The notes beneath the pieces are model-generated. The model saw only the letters and a program-made list of their open reading frames with translations. It made no database searches and had not been told where the DNA came from. The translations under genes and the position numbers were made by a program. This document shows, piece after piece, positions 47,002 through 56,489 of a stretch of DNA of 64,000 bases; the stretch's first letter is position 1, and each line of letters starts with the position of its first letter. Source of the stretch: Agrococcus sp. SGAir0287 (GTDB lineage Bacteria; Actinomycetota; Actinomycetes; Actinomycetales; Microbacteriaceae). The stretch is from positions 1,178,001-1,242,000 of the forward strand of contig NZ_CP027942.1 in the NCBI RefSeq assembly GCF_005484985.1. The letters are read 5' to 3'.

Positions 47002-47031
47002 GGACGAGCGTAGCAGCCGTAGGATGGCCGC

Positions 47032-47385
47032 GTGACCGAGCCCGCCCACGATCCCGTCGTCTGCGACGCCGCCATCACGAGCGCCTTCGCCGTGCTCGGC
47101 AAGCGGTGGAACGGCATGCTGCTGCGCGTGCTCGGCTTCGGCACGGAGTCGTTCGCCGAGCTGCGGCGCGCGGTGCCGGGGATCAGCGACACGATGCTCG
47201 CGGATCGGCTCGCGGAGCTCGCCGCGACGGGCCTCGTCGTGCGAGTGGTCGAGCCGGGACCGCCGGTGGCCGTGCGCTACGGCCTGACCGACGCGGGGCA
47301 GCGCCTCATGCCCGTGCTCGACGATCTCGGCCGCTGGGCGTCGGAGAGCCTCGCCGTCGGCGCGCAGCCGGCCGACGCCCGCTGA
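47032..47385 (+). CDS. HxlR family transcriptional regulator
   Basis: A winged-helix regulator of 117 residues. AVLGKRWNGMLLRVLGFGTE and FAELRRAVPGISDTMLADRL are the HxlR signature. VVCDAAITSA provides the conserved N-terminal Cys that in YodB-type regulators senses quinones and electrophiles. GTG start at 47032, six bases after TAGGAT. Expected to repress the divergent azoreductase and itself; sensing chemistry is inference from the family. Confidence 0.9.
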   Translation: MTEPAHDPVVCDAAITSAFAVLGKRWNGMLLRVLGFGTESFAELRRAVPGISDTMLADRLAELAATGLVVRVVEPGPPVAVRYGLTDAGQRLMPVLDDLGRWASESLAVGAQPADAR

Positions 47386-47396
47386 GCGGGCCCGCC

Positions 47397-48458
47397 TCAG
47401 AACAGCGGCAGCGGCACGGCTGCGGGCGTCGCGGTCGTCGACGGCAGCTGCCGCGCGCCGGACGGGCGCGCGTTCGCCACGACGTTCGTGCCCGTGCCGT
47501 CGGCGACCCGCGTGCGCAGCAGCCCGTGCCGGCGAGCGAGCGGCGTCGTGCGCGCCCGCAGCCAGTCGCGGTAGTCGCGCCGCGCCGTGGTGCCGCCGCC
47601 GTAGATGCGCCGGTACTGCTCGAGCAGGTGCGGATGCTCGGCCTGGAGCCATCGCAGGTACCACTCGCGGGCGCCCGGCCGCAGGTGCAGGGTCGTCGTG
47701 GCAGCGCTCGTCGCGCCCGCCTCCGCGATCGCCGCGTATGCGCGCTCGAGATGCGCGCGCGTGTCGGTGAGGCCGGGGAGGATCGGCATGAGGAAGACCT
47801 CGCAGTCGAGCCCCGCCTCGCGCACGGCGCGCACCGTGGCGAGACGTGCCGCGGTGGAGGGCGTGCCGGGCTCGACGGACTGCTGCAGCGCGTCGTCGAA
47901 GATCGCGATCGACATCGCGATGGAGACCGGCACCTCGCGCGCGATCTCGGCGAGCAGCGGCAGGTCGCGACGGAGGAGGGTGCCCTTCGTCAGGATCGCG
48001 ATCGCGGCGCCGTGCGCCGCGAGCGCGCGCAGGATGCCCGGCATGAGCCGGTAGCGCCCCTCGGCGCGCTGGTACGGATCCGTGTTCGTGCCCAGGTGCA
48101 CCCGGTCCACGCCGTGCCGCGTCGTGCGCAGCTCGCGCTCGAGCACCTCGACGACGTTGGCCTTCACGACGATGCGGGTGTCGAAGTCGGCGCCGGCGTC
48201 GAGGTCGAGGTAGCGGTGGGTGTCGCGGGCGAAGCAGTAGACGCACGCGTGCTGGCAGCCGCGGTACGGATTGATCGTCCACGTGTCGCCCAGGACGCCG
48301 CCGCGCACGTGGTTCAGCGCGCTGCGGGCCGTGACCTCGAGGAACGCCATGCCGTCGAACCCCGGCGTCGGCCATCGCTCGAGGGTCGCGCCGCGCTCCT
48401 CGAGCCCTGGCAGCGCGTCGGCGTCGACGTGCGTCGCCTGCTGGGCCTCCCATCGCAT
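47397..48458 (-). CDS. Rv2578c-family radical SAM protein
   Basis: A 353-residue radical SAM enzyme. NPYRGCQHACVYCFARDTHR carries the Cx3Cx2C cluster motif (Cys68, 72, 75) that binds the 4Fe-4S centre. DTRIVVKANVVEVLEREL and HLGTNTDPYQRAEGRYRLMP match the SplB-like/Rv2578c group. The group is related to spore photoproduct lyase, and a DNA-lesion role has been suggested, but the reaction is unproven. A perfect LexA-type palindrome lies two bases before the ATG at 48458, which supports a DNA-damage role. No frameshift. Confidence 0.9.
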   Translation of the reverse strand: MRWEAQQATHVDADALPGLEERGATLERWPTPGFDGMAFLEVTARSALNHVRGGVLGDTWTINPYRGCQHACVYCFARDTHRYLDLDAGADFDTRIVVKANVVEVLERELRTTRHGVDRVHLGTNTDPYQRAEGRYRLMPGILRALAAHGAAIAILTKGTLLRRDLPLLAEIAREVPVSIAMSIAIFDDALQQSVEPGTPSTAARLATVRAVREAGLDCEVFLMPILPGLTDTRAHLERAYAAIAEAGATSAATTTLHLRPGAREWYLRWLQAEHPHLLEQYRRIYGGGTTARRDYRDWLRARTTPLARRHGLLRTRVADGTGTNVVANARPSGARQLPSTTATPAAVPLPLF

Positions 48459-48460
48459 GC

Positions 48461-48488
48461 CGTCATTCGAACACACGTTCGAATGACG
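48461..48488. promoter_or_regulatory. LexA SOS box
   Basis: A 28-base perfect palindrome, twelve-base arms around ACAC, with the core TCGAAC-ACAC-GTTCGA that matches the actinobacterial/Bacillus SOS consensus CGAAC-N4-GTTCG exactly. It ends two bases before the radical SAM ATG and lies 57 bases before the YdcF gene at 48546, whose own -10 is at 48534. Confidence 0.92.
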
Positions 48489-48545
48489 CGCAAGTCGCCC
48501 CGTCCGTGAGCCGGGGTGCGCGACCGGGCCGCATAGGCTCGGGGC

Positions 48546-49472
48546 GTGCTGGGGCGTCGCTTCGAGGTGTGGGGCGTCGTCGTCGGCCTCGCCGTCGTCG
48601 CCGTCGCCGTCGCGCTCGGCGCACGAGGCGGCTGGGCCTCCGTCGCGGACGCCGCCGTCTGGATCGCCGCGCTCGTCACCGCACCCACGCTCGGGCTCGC
48701 CGGGATCGCCCACGTCGTCGCGATGCGCCGCATGCAGCGCGTGCGCCGGCACGACGTCGGGATCGGCGCCGTCGGCCTCGTGGCTCTGTGCGTCGCGCTC
48801 GCTGCCGTCGTGCTCGCCCCGGCGCAGCCCGTGCTCGCCACCGCGCTGCTGCACTGCTGCTGGCCCGTCTGGGTGCTCGGCGTCGCGTTCGCCGCGTACC
48901 TGCTGCACGTCGTCGCGTCCCGTCCGCTCGAGATGCGCTCGGCGCCGCGCACGATCGTCGTGCTCGGCGGTGCGCTGCAGGGCAGGCACGTCGGACCGCT
49001 GCTGCGGCGGCGCGTCGAGCGCGCGGCGGCGCTCTGGCATGACGCCGAGCCGGGCGTGCGCATCGTCGTCTCCGGCGGGCAGGGCCCGGACGAGCCGCGC
49101 AGCGAGGCTTCGGCCATGGCCGAGCACCTCGTGGAGGCGTGCGGCGTGCCCGCCGAGGCGATCGACCTCGAGGACCGATCGACGTCCACGCGCGAGAACC
49201 TCGCGATGACGAGGGCGCTCGGCGCCGCCGAGCCCTGGCTCGTCGTCACGAGCGAGTACCACGTGCCCCGCACGCGCACGCTGCTGCGCGCGCTCGGCAT
49301 CGAGGGCGACGCGACCGAGTCGTGGTCGAGCCCCGTCTACCGGCCCGGCGCCCTCGTGCGCGAGCTCGCCGCGACCGTGCGGCCCGCGCGCGGCACGACG
49401 CTCGTCGTGGGGTTCGCGATGGTCGTCCTGACGATGGCCGGCGTCGCGCGCACGACCGGCGTCGGCGGCTGA
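48546..49472 (+). CDS. YdcF/DUF218 family membrane protein (first copy)
   Basis: A 308-residue protein with four hydrophobic segments in the first 130 residues (about 8-28, 35-55, 75-98, 100-125), one more at the C-terminus, and a DUF218 domain at about 137-280. RTIVVLGGALQGRHVGPLLR, VRIVVSGGQGPDEPRSEASA and LVVTSEYHVPRTRTLLRALG are the family motifs. SanA/ElyC relatives act in envelope or lipid-carrier metabolism. GTG start six bases after TAGGCT (48534-48539). Followed by a second copy on the same strand. Confidence 0.85.
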   Translation: MLGRRFEVWGVVVGLAVVAVAVALGARGGWASVADAAVWIAALVTAPTLGLAGIAHVVAMRRMQRVRRHDVGIGAVGLVALCVALAAVVLAPAQPVLATALLHCCWPVWVLGVAFAAYLLHVVASRPLEMRSAPRTIVVLGGALQGRHVGPLLRRRVERAAALWHDAEPGVRIVVSGGQGPDEPRSEASAMAEHLVEACGVPAEAIDLEDRSTSTRENLAMTRALGAAEPWLVVTSEYHVPRTRTLLRALGIEGDATESWSSPVYRPGALVRELAATVRPARGTTLVVGFAMVVLTMAGVARTTGVGG

Positions 49473-49502
49473 GGCGCGACGCCCGACGCATAGGATCGTC
49501 GG

Positions 49503-50546
49503 GTGCCGGGCCCCATCACGCTGGCGCTCGCGATCGTGGGCGTCGTGCTCGCCGCGCGCGACCCGCGGCGACTCGCCCCCGGCATCCTCCTGACGCTCGC
49601 GGCGACCTCGCTCGTCACGACGCTCGCAGGCGACCTCGTCACGACGGTCGTCGACGTCGGCGCGCTGCTCGGCGTCGACGACCAGTCGCGCAGCCTGACG
49701 CAGGCGGCGCTGCTCGTGGGGGTGCCGGCGCTCGCGGGCCTCGTGCTCGGCGTCGTGCTCGTCGTGAACGGCGTCCTCATGCTGCTGCGCGAGCGTCGCT
49801 CGCCTGCGCACCTGCTCTCGCTCCTCCTCGGCGTCGCGGTGCTCGCGCTCTACGCGCTCGGGTGGGTCACGATCGCGGGCGGGTTCGGCGGCATCGTCGT
49901 CGTCGTCCTCCTGCTCGCTGCGCCGGCCGGCTACCTCGGCCTCGTGCTCGTCGCCTTCCTGCTCTGGTCCTGGGTCTACGCGCGCCTCGCGGCGCGCGCC
50001 CCGGTCGCCGCGGCGGTCGTCGTGCTCGGCGCGGGGCTCTTCGACGGTCGCGTGTCGCCGCTGCTCGGCGCTCGCGTGGCCCGCGGCGTCGCCCTCGCGC
50101 GGCGCGATCCGCGCACGATCCTCGTGCTCTCGGGCGGCCAGGGCGCCGACGAGCCGCGCCCCGAGGCGGTCGCGATGGCCGAGCACGCCGCGTCGCTCGG
50201 CATGGAGGAGGGGCGCATGCTGCTCGAGGACGCGTCGACGACGACCGAGGAGAACCTGCGTCTCACGCGCGCGCTCCTGCTCGAGCGCGGCATCCAGGGA
50301 CCCGTGACGATCGTGACGAGCGACTACCACGCCTTCCGCGCCGCGACGCTGCTGCGACGGCTCGGCATCGCGGGGCACGCGCGCGGCGCAGCCACGGCGC
50401 GCTGCTACCTGCCGAGCGCGCTGCTGCGCGAGTACGTCGCGCTGCTGCGCGACCACCTGCGCACCCATGCCGTGATCGTCGGGCTGCTGCTCGTGCCGAC
50501 GGCCCTGCTGCTCGCGCTCGTGCTCGTGCGCGCGCTGGGCCTCTGA
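49503..50546 (+). CDS. YdcF/DUF218 family membrane protein (second copy)
   Basis: A 347-residue relative of the preceding gene, with six or more membrane segments before the DUF218 domain (VVVLGAGLFDGRVSPLLGAR, LVLSGGQGADEPRPEAVAMA, VTIVTSDYHAFRAATLLRRL) and one after it. Domain order is the same, but the membrane part is different and longer, so this is an old duplication. GTG start at 49503, six bases after TAGGAT (49491-49496), giving each copy its own leaderless promoter. Role unknown. Confidence 0.85.
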   Translation: MPGPITLALAIVGVVLAARDPRRLAPGILLTLAATSLVTTLAGDLVTTVVDVGALLGVDDQSRSLTQAALLVGVPALAGLVLGVVLVVNGVLMLLRERRSPAHLLSLLLGVAVLALYALGWVTIAGGFGGIVVVVLLLAAPAGYLGLVLVAFLLWSWVYARLAARAPVAAAVVVLGAGLFDGRVSPLLGARVARGVALARRDPRTILVLSGGQGADEPRPEAVAMAEHAASLGMEEGRMLLEDASTTTEENLRLTRALLLERGIQGPVTIVTSDYHAFRAATLLRRLGIAGHARGAATARCYLPSALLREYVALLRDHLRTHAVIVGLLLVPTALLLALVLVRALGL

Positions 50547-50613
50547 CGGCGGCGGAGGGCGTCCGCGCCTTCCGTAGACTGGACGCATCCCCTTCCGCTC
50601 CGACTGGAGTCGC

Positions 50614-50909
50614 ATGTCCGACATCACCCGCGAGCAGGTCGAGCACCTCGCCGGCCTCTCGCGCATCGCCCTCACCGACGAGGAGATCGAGAGCCTCACG
50701 ACCGAGCTCTCGGCCATCGTCGACGCCATCGCGAAGGTCTCGGAGGCCGTCGGCGACGACGTGCCCGCCACGAGCCACCCCGTGCCGCTCGCCAACGTCT
50801 CGCGACCCGACGTCGAGGGGCCGACGCTGAGCCACGCCGAGGCGTTCGCCGGAGCACCGAGCCACGACGGCGAGCGCTTCCGCGTCGCCGCGATCCTGGG
50901 GAGGAGTAG
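50614..50909 (+). CDS. gatC: Glutamyl-tRNA(Gln)/aspartyl-tRNA(Asn) amidotransferase subunit C, frameshifted
   Basis: Small subunit that clamps GatA to Gat[21 protein letters not shown] and FRVAAILG are typical. Just before the end, the G run at 50898-50901 appears one base short: with an added G the sequence reads L-G-E-E and TAG at 50907-50909, giving 98 residues, the normal size. Uncorrected, the frame stays open through gatA antisense sense and joins gatB, a false 1111-residue protein. TAGACT (50575-50580) and CTGGAG precede the ATG. The repaired stop overlaps the gatA GTG by one base. Confidence 0.88.
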
Positions 50910-52438
50910 TGACGTCGCAGGCATCGGGCGACCTGACCCGCATCTCCGGCGCCGAGCTCGCAGGGCTCCTCGCCTCGGGCGAGGTCTCGAGCGTCGAGGC
51001 GACGCAGGCGCACCTCGATCGCATCGCCGCCGTCGACGGCGACGTGCACGCCTTCCTGCACGTCAACGCCGGCGCGCTCGACGACGCGCGCCGCATCGAC
51101 GAGCGTCGCGCGGCGGGCGAGCCGCTCCACGAGCTCGCCGGCGCGCCCGTCGCGATCAAGGACGTCCTGTGCACGATCGGCATGCCCTCGACGTCCGGCT
51201 CGCGCATCCTCGAGGGCTGGGTGCCCCCGTACGATGCGACGCCCGTCGCGCGCCTCAAGGCCGCCGGCCTCGTGGCGCTCGGCAAGACGAACATGGACGA
51301 GTTCGCCATGGGCTCGTCGACGGAGCACTCGGCGTACGGCCCGACCCGCAACCCGTGGGACCTGAGCCGCATCCCCGGCGGCTCGGGCGGCGGATCGGCC
51401 GCCGCCGTCGCCGCCTTCGAGGCGCCCTTCGCCCTCGGCAGCGACACCGGCGGCTCGATCCGCCAGCCCGCCGCCGTGACGGGCACGGTCGGCGTCAAGC
51501 CGACCTACGGCGGCGTGAGCAGGTACGGCGCCATCGCGCTCGCCTCGAGCCTCGACCAGGTCGGCCCCGTCTCGCGCACCGTGCTCGACTCCGCGCTCGT
51601 GCACGACGTCATCGGCGGCCACGACCCGCACGACTCGACGTCGCTGCAGCGCGACTGGCCGTCGTTCGCCGCCGCGGCGCGCGAGGGTGCCGCCGCGGGC
51701 TCGCTCGCCGGGCTGAAGGTCGGCGTCATCCGCGAGCTCGACGCCGACGGCATCGCACCCGACGTCGCGCAGCGCTTCCACGAGACCGTCGCCCTCATCG
51801 AGGGCGCAGGCGGCGAGGTCGTCGAGGTGTCGATGCCGAGCGTCGAGTACGCCGTCGCCGCCTACTACCTCATCCTCCCCGCCGAGGCCTCCTCGAACCT
51901 CGCCCGCTTCGACTCCGTGCGCTTCGGCCTCCGCGTCGACGCACTCGGCGGCACGGTCGAGGACGTCATGGCAGCCTCGCGCGAGGCGGGCTTCGGCCCC
52001 GAGGTCAAGCGCCGCATCATCCTCGGCACCTACGCGCTGAGCGCCGGCTACTACGACGCCTACTACGGCTCCGCCCAGCAGGTCCGCACGCTCATCCAGC
52101 GCGACTTCGACGCCGCGTTCGCCGTCGCGGACGTGCTGGTGAGCCCCGCCGCGCCGACGACGGCCTTCCGCTTCGGCGAGAAGATCGACGACCCGCTGGC
52201 GATGTACGCGAACGACGTCACGACGATCCCCGCGAACCTCGCGGGCATCCCCGGCATGTCGATCCCCATGGGCCTCGGCGACGACGGCCTCCCCGTCGGC
52301 CTGCAGCTGCTCGCCCCGCTCTTCGAGGACGTGCGGCTCTACCGCGCGGGCGCGACGATCGAGGCGCTGCTCGCCGAGCGCTGGGGCGGCATCCTCGCCG
52401 ACCAGGCTCCCGCACTCTCCACGGAGGCCGCACGATGA
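50909..52438 (+). CDS. gatA: Amidotransferase subunit A (glutaminase)
   Basis: Releases ammonia from glutamine for tRNA-dependent amidation. The amidase-signature triad is complete: Lys84 in [10 protein letters not shown], Ser158 in [12 protein letters not shown], and nucleophile Ser182 in [15 protein letters not shown]. 509 residues. GTG start at 50909 inside the TAGTG overlap with gatC; the stop overlaps the gatB ATG by four bases, so all three subunits are coupled. The organism therefore probably makes Gln-tRNA by the indirect route. Confidence 0.96.
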   Translation: MTSQASGDLTRISGAELAGLLASGEVSSVEATQAHLDRIAAVDGDVHAFLHVNAGALDDARRIDERRAAGEPLHELAGAPVAIKDVLCTIGMPSTSGSRILEGWVPPYDATPVARLKAAGLVALGKTNMDEFAMGSSTEHSAYGPTRNPWDLSRIPGGSGGGSAAAVAAFEAPFALGSDTGGSIRQPAAVTGTVGVKPTYGGVSRYGAIALASSLDQVGPVSRTVLDSALVHDVIGGHDPHDSTSLQRDWPSFAAAAREGAAAGSLAGLKVGVIRELDADGIAPDVAQRFHETVALIEGAGGEVVEVSMPSVEYAVAAYYLILPAEASSNLARFDSVRFGLRVDALGGTVEDVMAASREAGFGPEVKRRIILGTYALSAGYYDAYYGSAQQVRTLIQRDFDAAFAVADVLVSPAAPTTAFRFGEKIDDPLAMYANDVTTIPANLAGIPGMSIPMGLGDDGLPVGLQLLAPLFEDVRLYRAGATIEALLAERWGGILADQAPALSTEAAR

Positions 52439-53949
52439 AGGACCGACTCATGGACTTCGACGAGGCCCTCGAGCGCTACGAGCCCGTGCTCGGCTTCGAG
52501 GTGCACGTCGAGCTCGGCACGCGCACGAAGATGTTCTCGGCGGCGCCGAACCCGGCGCATCCCGACCACCACGACGCCGCGCCGAACACGCTCATCGACC
52601 CGTTGAGCCTCGGCCTGCCCGGCAGCCTGCCGGTCGTGAACGAGCAGGCGATCCGGTACTCCATCTCGCTCGGGCTCGCGCTCGGCTGCGAGATCGCCAA
52701 GTCGAGCCGCTTCGCGCGGAAGAACTACTACTACCCGGACACCCCGAAGAACTACCAGATCTCGCAGTACGACGAGCCCATCGCGTTCGAGGGATCCGTC
52801 GAGGTGCACCTCGCCGACGGGCGGCGCTTCGACATCCCGATCGAGCGCGCGCACATGGAGGAGGACGCCGGCAAGCTCACGCACGTCGGCGGCGCCACCG
52901 GTCGCATCCAGGGCGCCGAGTACTCGCTCGTCGACTGCAACCGCGCGGGCGTGCCGCTCGTCGAGATCGTCACGAAGCCGATCGTCGGCGCCGAGCGCGA
53001 CGCCCCGGAGCTCGCGCGCGCCTACGTCGCCGCCGTGCGCGACATCGTGCTGTCGCTCGGCATCTCCGAGGCGCGCATGGAGCGCGGCAACCTGCGATGC
53101 GACGCGAACGTCTCGCTGCGCCCGCGCGGCCAGGAGGCGTTCGGCACGCGGACGGAGACGAAGAACGTCAACTCGATGCGCTCCGTCGAGCGCGCCGTGC
53201 GCTACGAGATCCAGCGGCAGGCCGCGATCCTCGCCGCCGGCGGCACCATCGTCCAGGAGACGCGCCACTGGCACGAGGACACCGGCACGACGAGCCCCGG
53301 CCGCCCGAAGTCCGACGCCGACGACTACCGCTACTTCCCCGAGCCCGACTTGCTGCCGGTGCAGCCGTCGCGCGAGCTCGTCGAGGAGCTGCGCGCAGCG
53401 CTGCCCGAGCAGCCCGCGCTGCGCCGTCGCCGGCTGCAGCAGGAGTGGGGCTTCACCGACCTCGAGCTGCAGGACGTCGTGAACGCGGGGCTCCTCGACA
53501 CGATCGAGGCGACCGTCGCCGCGGGCGCGACGCCCGCCGCCGCGCGCAAGTGGTGGACGGGCGAGCTCGCCCGCGTCGCCAACGAGCGCGGCGTCGACGC
53601 CGCGAGCCTCGTCTCGCCTGCGCACGTCGCCGAGCTGCAGCGACTCGTGGACGAGGGCACCCTCTCGGATCGGCTCGCACGCCAAGCGCTCGAGGGCGTC
53701 GTCGCAGGCGAGGGCAGCCCGTCCGAGGTCGCTGCGGCCCGCGGGCTGCAGGTCGTCTCGGACGAGGGAGCCCTCGTCGCGGCCGTCGACGAGGCGCTCG
53801 CCGCCCAACCCGACGTGCTCGCGAAGATCCGCGACGGCAAGGTGCAGGCCGCCGGCGCCGTGATCGGCGCGGTGATGAAGGCGATGCGCGGCCAGGCGGA
53901 CGCCGCGCGCGTGCGCGAGATCGTGCTGGAGCGCGCCGCGCAGGGCTGA
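52435..53949 (+). CDS. gatB: Amidotransferase subunit B (tRNA kinase/transamidase)
   Basis: Phosphorylates the side chain of misacylated Glu-tRNA(Gln) or Asp-tRNA(Asn) and amidates it. [60 protein letters not shown] and [16 protein letters not shown] are diagnostic; the YqeY-like tail domain is at about 355-504. 504 residues, complete. ATG 52435 overlaps gatA by four bases. Confidence 0.97.
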   Translation: MKDRLMDFDEALERYEPVLGFEVHVELGTRTKMFSAAPNPAHPDHHDAAPNTLIDPLSLGLPGSLPVVNEQAIRYSISLGLALGCEIAKSSRFARKNYYYPDTPKNYQISQYDEPIAFEGSVEVHLADGRRFDIPIERAHMEEDAGKLTHVGGATGRIQGAEYSLVDCNRAGVPLVEIVTKPIVGAERDAPELARAYVAAVRDIVLSLGISEARMERGNLRCDANVSLRPRGQEAFGTRTETKNVNSMRSVERAVRYEIQRQAAILAAGGTIVQETRHWHEDTGTTSPGRPKSDADDYRYFPEPDLLPVQPSRELVEELRAALPEQPALRRRRLQQEWGFTDLELQDVVNAGLLDTIEATVAAGATPAAARKWWTGELARVANERGVDAASLVSPAHVAELQRLVDEGTLSDRLARQALEGVVAGEGSPSEVAAARGLQVVSDEGALVAAVDEALAAQPDVLAKIRDGKVQAAGAVIGAVMKAMRGQADAARVREIVLERAAQG

Positions 53950-53970
53950 GGCTCATGTCCTGGGACGACG

Positions 53971-54002
53971 GATGGGCGCTGGCGACACGCCGAGCGCCCA
54001 TC
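53971..54002 (+). terminator. Hairpin after gatB, possible terminator
   Basis: GATGGGCGCT-GGCG, ACA loop, CGCC-g-AGCGCCCATC: fourteen base pairs with one bulged G, starting 22 bases after the gatB stop. No T run and no CCCCTTCGTCG tail, unlike the three other terminators, so it might serve Rho-dependent ends or attenuation. The rest of the gap to 54144 holds a second small stem, gggccc-cac-agggccc, near 54105. Confidence 0.6.
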
Positions 54003-54144
54003 CGCGTCTCGCGGCGGATCCGAACCACCGAATCCCGCGTTCGTCAAGGCCCAGCGCTCAGGCTGCATAGCCGCCGCCAAGGTGGCACGCTCGGTGGCAG
54101 CAGGGCCCCACAGGGCCCCGTCCCCCAACGGAAGGAACGCACCA

Positions 54145-54414
54145 ATGGGCATCATCGGTTGGATCGTGCTCGGCCTCGTGGCCGGCGCCATCGCCAAGCT
54201 GATCCTCCCCGGACGGCAGGGCGGCGGCTGGATCGTCACCCTCATCCTGGGCGTCGTCGGAGCGCTCCTCGGAGGCTTCATCGGCTCGGCCGTGTTCGGC
54301 GTGGGTCTCGAGGGCTTCTTCGACCTCTCGACGTGGCTCCTCGCCATCGGCGGCTCGATCATCGTGCTGCTGATCTACGGCCTCATCACGCGCGGCAGCA
54401 AGACGCGCGCCTGA
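54145..54414 (+). CDS. GlsB/YeaQ/YmgE family small membrane protein
   Basis: An 89-residue protein with three hydrophobic segments and the family pattern GIIGWIVLGLVAGAIAKLIL, GGGWIVTLILGVVGALLGGF. Relatives are stress-induced in many bacteria; molecular role unknown. AAGGA precedes the ATG at 54145. Monocistronic, ended by a strong hairpin. Confidence 0.92.
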   Translation: MGIIGWIVLGLVAGAIAKLILPGRQGGGWIVTLILGVVGALLGGFIGSAVFGVGLEGFFDLSTWLLAIGGSIIVLLIYGLITRGSKTRA

Positions 54415-54426
54415 CGGCAGGCAGCG

Positions 54427-54466
54427 CGAAGGGGGTCGACCATCCGGTCGGCCCCCTTCGTCGCGC
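54427..54466 (+). terminator. Hairpin terminator after the GlsB-family gene
   Basis: CGAAGGGGG-t-CGACC, ATCC loop, GGTCG-g-CCCCCTTCG: 15 base pairs with one T-G wobble (54427-54460). It ends in the shared CCCCTTCGTCG. The LLM gene on the other strand ends at 54482, so it may act for both directions. Confidence 0.85.
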
Positions 54467-54481
54467 TGGCGGGGTGCGCGG

Positions 54482-55387
54482 TCAGGCGAGCGCCGCCAGC
54501 TCGTCCACCATGTCGAGGTCGCTCAGGTCGAGGCACTGCAGGTAGACGCGCTCGGCGCCCATCGCACGCACCTGCGCGAGGCGGTCGGCCGCCTCGGCGG
54601 GCGTGCCCGCGATGCCGTGCTCGCGCAGCTCGGCCGGCTCGCGGCCGATGCGCTCGGCACGACGCACGAACTCCTCCTCGGTCTGGCCGATGCACGCGAC
54701 GAGCGCGACCGAGCACGTGAGGGGCGCCGTGCGCTCCGCCTCGGCGACCGCGTCCCGCACCCGCGCGAACGTCGCCTCGATCGCGTCGAGCTCAGGGAAC
54801 GGGATGTTGAACTCCGTCGCGTAGCGCGCCGCGATCGCGGGGGTCCGCCTGGCGCCATGTCCACCGACGAGCACGGGCACGGGCGACTGCACCGGCTTCG
54901 GCAGCGCGGGGGAGTCGGTGAGCGCGTAGTGCTCGCCGGCGAACGAGAACGTCTCGCCGCGCGGCGTCTCCCACAGCCCCGTCACGATCGCGAGCTGCTC
55001 CTCGAGCAGGTCGAAGCGTCGCGCGGGGAAGGGGATGCCGTAGGCCGTGTGCTCCTGCTCGAACCAGCCGGTGCCGAGGCCCAGCTCGACGCGGCCGCCC
55101 GACATCGCGTCGACGTTCGCGACCTGGATCGCGAGGACGCCCGGCAGCCGGTAGGTGACGGAGGACACGAGCGTGCCCAGCCGGATGGTCGTCGTGTCGC
55201 GGGCGAGGCCCGCGAGGCTCGTCCACGCATCCGTCGGCCCGTAGCCCGGATCGCCGTCGCCCATGCGCAGGTAGTGGTCGGAGCGGAAGAAGGCGTCGAA
55301 GCCCGCGGCCTCGGCGCGCAGCGCGATCGCGAGGAGCTCGTCGTAGGAGGCGCCCTGCTGGGGCTCGGTGAAGATGCGCAGCGTCAT
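54482..55387 (-). CDS. LLM class F420-dependent oxidoreductase
   Basis: A 301-residue luciferase-like TIM-barrel protein. TLRIFTEPQQGASYDELLAI, LAIQVANVDAMSGGRVELGL and GTGWFEQEHTAYGIPFP are typical of F420-dependent members of the TIGR03560 type. Flavin versus F420 use is inferred from the subfamily, not from a decisive residue. TAGGCT on the minus strand lies seven bases before the ATG. Divergent from a second LLM gene across 67 bases. Confidence 0.87.
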   Translation of the reverse strand: MTLRIFTEPQQGASYDELLAIALRAEAAGFDAFFRSDHYLRMGDGDPGYGPTDAWTSLAGLARDTTTIRLGTLVSSVTYRLPGVLAIQVANVDAMSGGRVELGLGTGWFEQEHTAYGIPFPARRFDLLEEQLAIVTGLWETPRGETFSFAGEHYALTDSPALPKPVQSPVPVLVGGHGARRTPAIAARYATEFNIPFPELDAIEATFARVRDAVAEAERTAPLTCSVALVACIGQTEEEFVRRAERIGREPAELREHGIAGTPAEAADRLAQVRAMGAERVYLQCLDLSDLDMVDELAALA

Positions 55388-55454
55388 GCGCTCGAGCCTA
55401 GGTCGATCGGTGCGGCTCGCGGGTCAGGGGGCCACGCGGCCGTACGCTGGTCCT

Positions 55455-56489
55455 GTGGAGTTCGGCTACTCGATCGGCTACTGGCGTCAGGGACCGCCGC
55501 CCGAGGCCCTCGAGACGATCCTCGCCGCCGAGCGGCTCGGGTTCGACTCGGTGTGGACGGCGGAGGCGTACGGCTCGGATGCCTTCACCCCGCTCGCGTG
55601 GTGGGGTGCGGGCACGTCCACCATCCGGCTCGCGACGGGCATCGCGCAGCTGTCGGCGCGCACGCCCGCGGCGACGGCGATGCAGGCGATGACGCTCGAC
55701 CACCTCTCCGGCGGCCGCGTCATCCTGGGCATCGGCGCCTCGGGTCCGCAGGTCGTCGAGGGCTGGTACGGCCAGCCCTACCCGCGCCCGCTCGCCCGCA
55801 CGCGCGAGTACGTCGCGATCCTCCGCGCCGTCATGGCGCGGCAGGCGCCCGTGACCGCGCCGGGTCCGCAGCTGCCGCTACCGCTCACGGGCGAGGGCAC
55901 GACCGGGCTCGGCAAGCCGCTCATGTCGACCCTGCATCCCTCGCGCGAGCGCATCCCCGTCCACCTCGCCGCCGAGGGCCCCAGGAACACCGCGCTCGCC
56001 GCGGAGATCGCCGACGGCTGGCTGCCCTTCCTCCTGTCGCCCGCGCTCGACGCCGAGGCGCGGGCGAACCTCGCGGAGGGCTTCGCGCTGCGCGACCCGG
56101 CGCTGCCGGGGCCGGAGGCGTTCGAGGTCTCGCTGCCGGTGCCCGTCGTCGTCGACGACGACGTCGAGCGCGCCGCCGACCGCGTACGGCCGATGATCGC
56201 GCTCTACGTCGGCGGCATGGGCGCGAAGGGGCAGAACTTCCATCTCGACGCCGTCGCGCGCCTGGGCTACGAGGCCGAGTGCGCCGTCATCCAGGAGCGC
56301 TACCTCGCCGGCGACAAGGCGGGTGCCATCGCGGCGGTGCCCACGCGCCTCGTCGAGGAGATCGGCCTCGTCGGACCGCTGCCGAAGCTCCGCGACGACC
56401 TGCAGCGATGGGAGTCGACCGTCGTGACTCGCATGCTCGTGCAGGGCGACGTCGCCGCGCTCGAGACCGTCGCGGCGCTGCGCTCGTGA
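55455..56489 (+). CDS. LLM class F420-dependent oxidoreductase (second)
   Basis: A 344-residue luciferase-like protein with VEFGYSIGYWRQGPPPEALE, QAMTLDHLSGGRVILGIGAS and QVVEGWYGQPYPRPLARTRE, which match the TIGR03559/mer-like F420 subgroup. RERIPVHLAAEGPRNTALAA is the region that normally contacts the cofactor phosphate. Only about 20 percent similar by eye to the divergent neighbour, so not a recent duplicate. GTG start six bases after TACGCT (55443-55448). Its stop overlaps the DUF3097 start. Confidence 0.88.
   Translation: MEFGYSIGYWRQGPPPEALETILAAERLGFDSVWTAEAYGSDAFTPLAWWGAGTSTIRLATGIAQLSARTPAATAMQAMTLDHLSGGRVILGIGASGPQVVEGWYGQPYPRPLARTREYVAILRAVMARQAPVTAPGPQLPLPLTGEGTTGLGKPLMSTLHPSRERIPVHLAAEGPRNTALAAEIADGWLPFLLSPALDAEARANLAEGFALRDPALPGPEAFEVSLPVPVVVDDDVERAADRVRPMIALYVGGMGAKGQNFHLDAVARLGYEAECAVIQERYLAGDKAGAIAAVPTRLVEEIGLVGPLPKLRDDLQRWESTVVTRMLVQGDVAALETVAALRS

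Noticed and set aside
50614..53949. A 1111-residue protein joining GatC to GatB
   Set aside because: The middle part is the Arg-rich wrong frame of gatA; GatC ends normally at 50909 if one G is added to the run at 50898-50901.
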